A stretch of 35,000 nt of DNA from Cristatella mucedo (taxonomy: Eukaryota > Bryozoa > Phylactolaemata > Cristatellidae), in assembly GCA_009760855.2 (NCBI GenBank), contig WPIO01000014.1, forward strand, positions 1,600,001 through 1,635,000, given 5' to 3'. Each line of letters begins with the position of its first letter. Position 1 is the first letter of the stretch. The notes beneath the pieces were generated by a model. That model did no database searches. It worked only from the letters and a program-made list of their open reading frames with translations, and was not told the origin of the DNA. This document shows positions 11,701-22,887 of this stretch, piece by piece. Position numbers and translations under genes: made by a program.

Positions 11701-14700
11701 TTCGTCGGCACAATATCCAGGTCGTAGGTTAAAACCCTTCGGTATGCAATCAAAGATTGCCTGCTAAAAGTTGGACGATAGCTGCTATAAGTCTTCTGCT
11801 GATGTATAAATAAAACTTCTGTAATACAAGATCTGTATACCTTTACTTTTTACTCGGAAATCGCCTACTTTTGCTGCGCAGCATTCACCTTCCTGCTGCT
11901 GCCTCCTGAGTAACCAAGCTTGACTTTCGAGCCCAGTCCTGGTTCGTCCTAGGATGTAGCAACGACCGAAGCGCATGTTTCCAGATAAGGAACGTGTCAC
12001 GACATCCCCTGAATTGGCAATTAAGAAGAAGAAGAAAACGTATCTGTCCTATACAGCATTCGCTGGGTTCTTGTGATCTGTCCTTTGCGTGAGCAGTGAT
12101 TGCGGACACTGTGCATGTTACCACTAACACATTATGCATGCTGACACTCTGCATGCTACCAACACGGTCATACTATCTTTTACAGGATATGTAAAGTGCA
12201 CATAGAGAGATTACGTTCTCTGAGGGTGCTATACAAATGTGTTTACACTTATAATTATTCTTGAAGAAGTGCCCGACACAGTCAGCGAGAAGCATTTTTC
12301 GACTGAGGCTACTTGGCAGACCTCATATATTTTCTTACTGAGTCGTGTTCTGTTGGTACTACCAAAAACTGCCCATCGATAAGCACCACTGTTTTCAAAC
12401 CCAATCCACCTAACAAGTTAGGTTTCCACATATAGTAAGCTAAACAAGGTGACAGAATGCACAATTTGCAAAATTTATTGCTTCCTCATTTTAATCTTAC
12501 CTAATGGATGTATTTATTGCCATGATTTTGTAAAACAATAGAAGCTCGGACTTAGTTATGATTTGAGCCAGCACTGTATATATGTACACATCTGATATAA
12601 ATAAATCAATACATACATACATACATACATACATACATACATACATACATACATACATACATACATACATACATACATACATACATACATGTATCTACAG
12701 TAACTATCCATACACGTGGAGGAAAAATATCAATCCTCGAAGTATGGCCACCCTTGATGCATCAATCAATTCGTTCGGATTCGTCAAAAAGTAAAAAGTA
12801 CTTTACTCAAATTATTGTTGGTGAAGCAACTTGGACTTCCAAATATCCTGTTTAGGGTTCATTACATTTAGCAGCAAGATAACCACCACAAGCACACTGC
12901 CAGGCTAGTGAAACACTTTTTGACGAATCCTTGTGCACAAGGTCGAGCCAGTCGTGTGATTTGAACCACATAGAACGACTATGGAGCGATATAGACAGAC
13001 AGCTAAGGCCGGGTGCTTGGCCTGCACCAGCAGCCGACCTTCTCAGTGAAACTCAGGCTCAGCAGAATGTGCTGCAGCATAAGAGACAAAGCAGAAGCCC
13101 GAGACCTCAATGCCTTTCAAAACAAAGGAGGCCATAAACTAGACGAATACATACCTATAGCAACCTGCTTGTTTTTGGACCTCAATAAATATTATGTGAT
13201 GCTGCATAGCTTTAGTATGCATGGCACCATAGAAAGCCCTCATTACCCGAACGAATGTACTGCTGTTGCTATACTGTGATAGATATGTCAAAGATAGAGT
13301 GACAGGGATAGGTAGAGACAGGCCTGACAGCAAGGTGCCAATAGCCAGCAACAGCCTCTAGGCTTCTGTCATTGTAAGCATCAGGCTATGATGCCACTGG
13401 CTGTTCAGTTTTGATTAGCTTTTAAACTCCAGCTGCAGCAGCAGCTGCCGGAGGCAGCAGCTGCATGGTGGTGGAAGATGTTGACTGACGGAGGCCGGAC
13501 GTTGTACTCACTCACCTTGTTTGGGTTCGGCACGTAGATGGTGGGCATGTCAAAGCCCGTGCGATTGAGGCTGGGTCGCTTGCACAGCTCCTGTACGATT
13601 TGCATGAGCACTCGCTGCCGGTCGCTCTCGTTGCCCGCCTCGTCAGCCTTGCTCAGGTAGAAGCGAAGTCGGTCGCCGTGATGAACGCTCAGGCTCTCGA
13701 CCACGGTTAAAGTCCTCTTGCACAGCGCTTGCCCGATGGGGTCGAAGAATACGAAGATGAGGTCGGCAAGATCGCCTGCGGCGAGAGGGCAACGAGATCT
13801 GCGTCGTGGTGGTGGCCGCGACAGCAGGCTGCACAAACGCGACTGCTCTCAAACGGCACAGACACAAACCAGACTGGACTGGCACGAGGCGGTGGCCTGT
13901 GAGCAGAGCAGTGTAGGGACAGGAGCAGCCGATGGCACGGACTCGCGCTGTCAATCGCAGGACAGCTACAGTGTCAGCTGAGGGCAGAGAGCACGCTCGG
14001 CCACCGTCGGGTACAGAGAAAATGCGAGCACTGCACCACTGCTTGAGGGGGCGACTTACTCGACTTACACTAGTAAGTACAACTGCTCAAACAAAGCAGC
14101 AACTAGCGTCGTCGGCAGCGCGAGTGGCCGCACTCAGCAACGGCTCGTGTGGCCACACACTGCTCGTGTGCTGCCGACACTCTCCACTAGCAAGGGCTCG
14201 GCTTCGAAGCACTAGCCAGCCAGCCAGGAAGCCACTGCTTGCCTGCTCGGCCTAGGGGGGGGGGGAATCCCCTATGGTGCCAAGCAGGAGAAGCTTCACC
14301 ATCGCTGGGTGCCAAGCTGGCTTGGTCCAGCGGTTAAGGTGCTCTCGCCCCCGACCAAGGTTTGGCTGAGGTCGTGGGCTCGAGCCCCGAGGCATATGTG
14401 AAGCGCCTGAATAGAGATTTGGTTCTCTTGGGGCGCTACACAAATGAATTAAATTTTTTTTGCTGCACATGGTGTGCAGAGGCTGCAGTGACTTCGGGCC
14501 CCCTGCTTTCAAATTATCCACCGACAATAAAAGACGAGGGAAAATTGATTTAATGAGCATCAAAAAAGAGAAAAGCAAAGGACTTTGCGAGGCTGCTGCT
14601 ACGAGGCCGAGGCGCTAATGGTGTCGCAATCGCTTTGTGACCTTGAAGCAAACCGGGCACTGTACACGGGGAGTGGGGTGCTCTCACTCTTAACGACCGA

Positions 14701-17700
14701 AGTCGCAAGTTCGAATCTTTCAGCGGGCGATCCTTTATTGCCTTTAACTGCAAGAGGTGGTGATAGCCATTTCGGCTCTTCTGCGGTCATACAAATGAGG
14801 CTGTTAAATCAGCCAATATCTGTTATAGGGTAAAGATAGCTGACCTGCAAGAGGAGAAAACTCCGAAGCAAACCACTAGCCCGCGATGGACGCCTTGCTG
14901 AGCATTACCTTTGGAGAGCCTCAACACAGACGAATGACTGCCGAATTATCTCAGCTTTTCGAGCAATGCAGAAGGAAGGGGATGCAGAGGAGAGTGGGAC
15001 TCAGTGTGCGGCTGCCACCGAGGTCCTCTATTACGAAAGGTGCGCCGTTGCAAGGCAAATGCCGAGCCCATTGTATATTTGGCTTTCTGGTGAAAATTCC
15101 ACTCGGCTTTTTCAAATTGCAGCAACAATGCCCGGCAGATAGCAGAGAGTTCAGTTGACCTAAACTTCGGCCCAGTAGCACTCGGGCATTGATCAGTCAG
15201 TCTGAACGACTAAGCAATGTCTTTCACTGGTCCCATTGCAAAAGAAAAACCGGACCGGAGGTCACGTGAATGCCAGGTTGAAGACTTCCGGAATGAGATC
15301 GCAGCCATTCAGGCACGAGCGACTCTCCACCAGCAAAGAGCTGGCCCGTGGGCACAGACTCCACGCTCGTTTAATATGCACGGTCACAACATGCATGCAT
15401 CTGGAAACATTGTGCATTAATTACTACCATTCCTCTAAAAGCCAAGCGCTTTGAGATGCACAATAGAATCCCTCTTCACATTAGGCACAACAGCAGACCA
15501 AGGGGAACAAGAACGACCGATGATGGTACGGTTGGTTTAGCAGCCGAGTTAATTACCAAGCCAAAGGAGAGCTGTGTTGACATCAAACGGGTATTTCATG
15601 TCTCCATCAACTAGACCGGGTGAATCAACGAAGGTCACGAGGCCGAACTTCTTCTGTTTAGAGGTTGATATTTCAGTCGATATATAGTCTGAGACGCCTG
15701 CAATTCACATATGCGGCTACCAATGCAAGTCGAGTGCAGTTATGCAAAAGCGGACAGATATAAGCATCATTGGCGATTTCTGACGTTTCCACCAGGATAG
15801 TGCACCGTGAAAGGCATAGCCAGCTGTGCTGCCTCGACGGCAGCAGCACAGTCAATTCAAAATCACACACCGATCTCGGCAAGGCTCGACAGTTGAAATA
15901 TAGGACGATTCACTTCTACAGGGTCCTTAAACAACAATCAGCCGTTCGTCTAGCACTCTCAAGAGAACTAAAAATCTCCACCCAGGCCCAAGGGTAAATG
16001 GCATGCATGGTATCGTACTCCAACAAGCCCGAAAAAAGCGCAGAGGTATGCATGTTTTAGCATACTGTTAAGTGTATGCATGTTTTTAGCAAGCACACTG
16101 AAGCATGAGAGCAGCTCACTGCAGCCTGCCGGGGACCTGCTTGGCGGAGTCGCAGTAGTTCCGTCACGGAAGACCACGCTGCAATATCTTGCCACTCGAC
16201 GGACCTTCTCGCTTTAATTGGTGGAGGCATAAGACGACACTCGGGCCACCGGTTAGTAGAACCCCTTGCTAGCAACGTGGTGAATTATGCACGCCTGAGA
16301 AGTACAAAGTATGCACGGAACACACACACAAACAAGCTCACCTAGGAGCACGGACAGCTGAGCGGAACAGATTCGCCTTTAGGCGAGTCTTGTATGATGC
16401 CAAGCCATCACAGGTGGTGACAGAATTCGGAAGCTAGTTATTGACTTTAGGTGCGTACGAACTGAAGGCCCGACCAAATAAAGATTTTAATTTAGCGAAA
16501 GGAACAGAGAGACGACAGGAAGCCGAGGAACAGCCAGTGCTGCTAGAGAACATTGTAGGAGAAACCAGGTCGGAAAGGTAGGCTGCTGTGTGAGCAAGGC
16601 GACCTGCTAGTACGACAGAGGGGATTTTAAAGTCGACTGGATGCTTGCTAAGGAGCCAGTGAGGCTCAGGCAGAAGTAATGCGATGTGGCAGACATTGAC
16701 GTTGCCATTAACGATCGACCGAGCAGATGAGCTGCTTAGTTTCATCCAGTTGCAGACGACTATCTCTGCAACTGGATGAAACTAACGACTATCTATATAC
16801 AGAGTGCCTGCCTTCAAGCTACTGTGCTAAAACTCCTCCGGAAGCAGCTTTGCAAAGTGATGCCTGCAATGGTACAGCTGCTTCTTGGAAAAACCAGACA
16901 AAAACCACATCTGCGGAGGTTTTCAAAGATCGAGACAGGGAAGCCACACCCACAGCACACACGTGTTGTACATTAAGCGCAAGGCAGCAAGGACGTTTGA
17001 TGTCACCCAGCTGAGCAAACAATAATGTCAGAAAGGGCAGGCACCCATCTCCAAGAAGTGATCCTACGCTACGAAGCAATCATCCAACATACTTAATTCT
17101 CACTTCCTCCATCCCCTCGGTTTTTCGGTCATCCAAATGGTTGCGATATGAAGCACCATGTTGCCTATCTGACAGCCTCTTTTAACAGCCACATGCCTAT
17201 CGGAACAGCAACATGCCGACAAAAGGGACACAGTTTTCCTGGGATAGCTTATCACAGTGCCAGCCTAGCAAGCTGCACCTATCACATTTCCGACTTGGCA
17301 CTTTGCACAGCAGCCTAGCCCAGGTTATTAAAAAACTCTCAGCAGCACCTTGCCATTTCGGATGTGCCAAGACCTTGGCACATAGTAGACCATTGCTGAA
17401 CTTGCAGTTTCCACAGGTTCATAACAATAAAATTAGCAAATGACTACACTAGACTGAACAAACGCCTTTGAGTGACTCCACTTTTTTCAGCGACTTTAAC
17501 CCCCCCCTCCTGACTGTGGGGGGAGGGGTTGAAGCAACTCAAGAATTGGTCACGAGTGCTGCTGACTACTGTGCAGGCCTAAGCCGACTGGCAGATCCAG
17601 CATGCTGGTCACTACATCACGTGCGACGTATGAGACTGTAAAAAATTAAACTGCATTATTCGACGTTTCTGTTTTCCAAATGATGGAATCTCCTGGATGA

Positions 17701-20700
17701 CACCATAAAAATCCAAACAGACTGCAACTCGGCTGAGGCAACTGCACTAGTAGTCAGAATATTCCAGAATCACTTTCTGTTGCCGACAAGCATTGCCAAC
17801 CTCAAAGCTCGGACAATATCCAGGACTGTGCCTTAGTCATTTCACTGTGGCTCTGCACAGAAATCTGACAACCGCAGCTAATCCGACAAATTTTAAACGA
17901 CCACCATTGTTAGATTTTCAGTCATGCACCGTTCTGTTTCCTTTCGGCAAATTATCCCAATTGCTGTTTTAACAAGTCAACAAGGATGTTGTTGCCGACT
18001 ACTACTTTAAATAAAAATGCCCACGCTACTTGTCATCTTGCAAGAATTAAAACGAATCGGCCAACTAGAGCATGCATCACTTCTAAAGGTAGCGTTTACG
18101 TGCAAGTAAAATAGTCGTGGCACACGGCGAAACTGAGGATGCAACATATGGTAAATGGCCGCAAGCTCCATATAGATGCCTATCTAGCGCTACTAGAGGA
18201 GAGTGAAAACGAGATACTAGGAAATAGGTAGCAAACGCAAGCAGCTGCTAATGATAATGATAATAATAATAATACACTCGATAAAGCGCCCTCAGAGAAC
18301 TCAATCTCTCTCTAGGCGCTTTACATTTGCTGCAAAGGGAAATGCAATTAAATGGTTAGTAATATCATGCTTGATAAACAAACACAATTTCTAACATGGT
18401 TAGGGGTGACATGCACACGGCCACCATGCAAATGTGGTTAGTGGCAGCATGTACAGTGTCAGCACGCATAAGCACACGAAGGACGAATCACGGGGACCCA
18501 CTAAATGCTGTCCTAAATAGGCGTGTTTTACGTTCTTTTTAAATGTGGTCAAGTCAGGGGATGTTCTAACGAAAGTCGGGAGAGAGTTCTAGGCTTTAGG
18601 AGCACATAGCTGGTAAAGTCTAACCCGATATACATGCAGGTTGTCATAAATCACAACGATATAGATTGCACATCTCTCATTTTGTCTGGGCATCAACAGC
18701 AATGCATTGCAAAAGTTTAAGTCCAATCTCAGTGGGCCAGTTAAAAGCATTGATGCCAGCAGACCTCAGTCATCAGAGGAGCCTCTGAAGTACTAAGTAC
18801 TCCAGTGATCCGTGCTTGGTACACTTCTCTTCACAATGTGTACTCTCCCTCTTGCTAATATTATCGCCAAGTACAATTTAGGCTTTCATTTTTATACCGA
18901 CGACACAGCTGACCTGCTCTTTGACCCCTACCTGCCTTCCAGCAAGTCTAACTCTCTGAACTCCAGTATCAATAGCATGTAGCAATACTGTATCTCAGAT
19001 ATTAGAAAACCCATCCCTCAAAATGGCCTCTGCCAGCATATCTCGTGCAGCATCTGCAGACAGTCTTGGTGACCTGGGCCAAAGTGCCCTCTCAATGTAC
19101 AGCCAGATCAGCTCCACAGTCAAGCCTGCCTACTTTCAGCTATGAAACATTGCAAAACCTTTCGGCCTGCTTTGACACGGATACCATATCCATGTTCGTC
19201 CATGCATTTTTGACATATTGCATGCTGACCCTGTGCTTGTCACCCCTAACCATATTATTCATTTTGTTTGTTTTTCAATCATGATTTTACTTACCATTCA
19301 ATTGCATTTCACTTTGCAGCAAATGTAAAGCGCCTAGAAAGAGATTAAGTCTCTTAGGGCGCTTTATCAAGTGCCTTATTATCCCATCTCGATTTCAGGA
19401 ACTCATGTTTATCACCGGTTTTCAGGCTTGGGTAATAAGGAGCTTACAGTTGATGAAAAAAAATCTGAAGCTAGGCTTGTCTGTTTCGAACGTCATAGTT
19501 GTCACATCACACCACTTCTCACCCTGGGTCTTACTCCATGGGTAAGGTGCGTGCTCTTCATGACCCAGGTCGTGGGTTCAATTTCTGCTGCGGCTAATTT
19601 ATTAATGTCCACTACAAGCACTGGCGATTGCCGTTGAGGCTGTTCTGCTGCTAAATAAATGAGGCTGTTGAAATAGGTAAACAATACTAACCTTTGTTGT
19701 GAGCATGTGTGCCAGTATTGCTAAACAGCAAACGACTTGGAGCACTCGGAACACAACCGAACTCGACAACATTTAATCAAAACCTCTCCTCTGCAGACGT
19801 TAATCTAACTGGAGCTCTGGTCGGCTGAACCAAGAATGCTGCACTCCGATTGGCCAGCGCGGTTGCTAGTGCCAGCAGCAGGAACGCTGCACCTCGATTG
19901 GTCACTCAAGGTCGAGAGCCCCCCCAGCCTAGAACAGGGGGACAACAACATCTAGACTCTGCACTGTCGTAGGCTGGTGTATGCATTCTCTATTCCGATC
20001 TCAACACCTGCACGGCTCCAAATCAGTACAATAACAAGACATTTGTACATCATGCTTATGATATCTAAATATCATTCTATGCAGCAGTATACATATGCTG
20101 TAAAAGAAGCAGCCCTTCGACTTTAAGGTATTGTCACTCACTTCCTGGTCTCTTCATTCTCTTGCTCTAGCCAACCTGTCAGAGCTACCCACAATAAAGC
20201 TACGAATTGTACCACCGGCTCCTCTGACTCAAGTAGTTTGGCTATAATAATATTTTTTGGCTATAATAATAATAATAATAATAATAATGCACTTGATAAA
20301 GCGCCATAAGAGAACTCAATCTCTTTCTAGGCGCTTTACATTTGCTGCAAAGTGAAATGCAATTGAATGGTGAGTAATATCATGCTTGATAAACAAACAA
20401 CATGAATAACATGGCTAGCAGTGACATGCACAGGGTCAGCATGCAAATGTGGTTAGTAGCAGCATGCGCAGTGTCAGCACGCATGAGCACATGAAGGACG
20501 AATCACAGGGACCCACTAAATGCTGTCCTAAATAGGTGTGTTTTTAAGTTCTTTTAAATGTGGTCAAGTCAGGGGATGTTCTGACGAAAGTCGGTAGGGA
20601 GTTCCAGGCTTTGGGAGCATACAAACTAAATGCACCGTCTCCAAAGGATTTGAGGTTTGTACAAGGTATTGTAAGCTGTTGGATTTTGAAAACCGGGTGG

Positions 20701-22526
20701 TACGATGCTTGGCCTGGTGGGAGAGTACGCCTCTTAACTAATTTCAAATCCTTTCGAGACCACGCCTTCAGTTTTTATGCTCACGAAGCAAGGAACTCAT
20801 CCTTGACTGACAACATCCGGGCCCTCCCTTGACTCGACGACATGTAAAAAGACGCTGAAAACCTGCACCTGTTCCTCACAGCATTTTCGGGGTTCCCGTG
20901 AGTTGTCCTTTATGAGCGTATGCATGCAGAAACTATGCCTGCTATCACTCAGCAACTGACATGTTTCTTTAGCAGCATGTGCAAATTGCCTAGAATAATA
21001 TTTAGTTGTCTTACAGAGCAATAGAAATGCCAAAGCATTATCATTATTCTTATCGCAATATCGTCTAGCAAAGCACTACAAGGTAGCTGCAGTCGGTACA
21101 TACTGCTGGTGCAAGGTAGCTAGATACGGTAGCTAGTACTGTGTTGTGGATACGGTAGCTGGATACGGTATGCAAGGGGCAGACGATAAAGAAGGCTCGA
21201 GAGCAACGTCTCTTAAGTCTAGGGTGCTGAATCTTCCTTCCTGCACCGAAGGTAGGCATCTTTCCTCTACTTCCGTCAACGAAACGGATGCCAACAGATT
21301 ACCGAAACGGGACCGGCGACAGCGCAGCACGAGACTGACCTTCAATCTTCCTAAGAGGCTCGAAATGTGGATACAAGTGAAACGTTGCATTTCCCTGAAA
21401 CGAGCAATGGAAGACACGTCAGTCTGCCAAAATTTAATATCGCAGAGGAAAGCAGGCACCAAACCTCGGTCAACGAGAGAACGGCAGTAACAGTAACGGT
21501 TCATCATTGCTCTGTTGGGGGGGGGGCAAGGCATCAAGCAATAGTTAAGTGACAGCAGGATTCAAACCCCAGCCTAGCCCTAGGGCGTACTACTGGCAGG
21601 TACTCAGCCGGCAGCAGCAGCAGCGGCGGCAGCAGCATAGCATCCTGGTACCGTACTATACTTCACAAACGACTGCAGCTCAAGCTGCTATCCAGCAACT
21701 GGGAAGCAGCTGAATGCATGGCGTTCTGCTGCTGCTGCAGTGGGTGCACAGAAGGAGGTTGGCACACGGACTGGCTGGGTGGCTCGGAGCACGACTAAAA
21801 TGCTGGAGCAGGGCAGCAGCACGAGCAGCGACACACAGCGGACGCGTGCAGGCGCTGCCCAGCGGGCAGTAGCAGCAGCAGCTGCCACTGCACGTTGCTG
21901 CCACCTGCCCCGGCGCGAGGCAGTGCACGCACGAGCATGCAGGGCGTGGGTCTCACCGTGAGTGACTCGCGCTTGCGTCCACTGGTTATAAAAGAGAAGC
22001 CTTGAGTTTCAATAGCTACGCCCGTCTTCTGGATGTGCTCCTCCACATACCTGAGGCGACACGCCGAGCTCAGCCACACAACAATGGCAGCGCCACCCAG
22101 CAGCGCTGGCTCAATGCACCGTAATCTAGCCAAGCGCCGTAACCTGGCTGAGCTTCACAATCGAGCTGACACATTCTGCTGCAAGCATTGCAGCATTGCG
22201 ACAACCAAGAGTAGCACAATTCGAGCGAGTGGTCAGCAGAAGATTCGCCGCTCGGGTCGGTGCTCCGCTGGCAAACCTAGCTGCAGCAGCGGCAGCAGAA
22301 GGGGCCTAGGCAGGCGAATCAGTGTTACCAGTTAATAAACGAGCTCTTTCCGGCAGAGTGGTTGCCGAGCAGCAGGACCGTTATCTTTTTCCTCGGAGCC
22401 AGAAGTGTCAGCCCCAGGCTGTTGGCGAGCTTGATGAGACCTGCCGAACCAGAAGCGCTCACGTCGGCGGGCACGCCCAGGCTCCTGTGCTAGGCTCCCC
22501 ACAGCTGCCACAGGGCGTGCTGAGCT

Positions 22527-22607
<81 letters not shown>

Positions 22608-22806
22608 CTACATCGCCCCATGACTGGGGGCTCTTGCAGAGCGCCGCTGAGCCGGCGTGGCAGCCGGTACAGCAGCGCGCACGGCCAGTGGCAGTGGCGA
22701 CAGCAAAGAGCGCCGTGCACTCCTCTACAATGTGCTACTCGGCAGCACTGCCATTGGCGTTGCAAGCGATGGAGCCAGCTGCCCTGCGACGGAGGAGCCC
22801 AGCAGT

Positions 22807-22887
<81 letters not shown>

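Larger units (their letters stand above)
15698..21339 (-). other. Intron 4 of the GTPase gene, about 5.6 kb, LINE-rich
   Basis: Holds the LINE fragments at 16434, 18245, 18795, 20245 and 20715, the SINE at 19520 and the hairpin at 16736. Bases 16.8-18.2 kb hold nothing I recognise. Confidence 0.8.

Noticed and set aside
12497-12682. MYVC-repeat open frames
   Set aside because: Translation of the (ATAC)n microsatellite.
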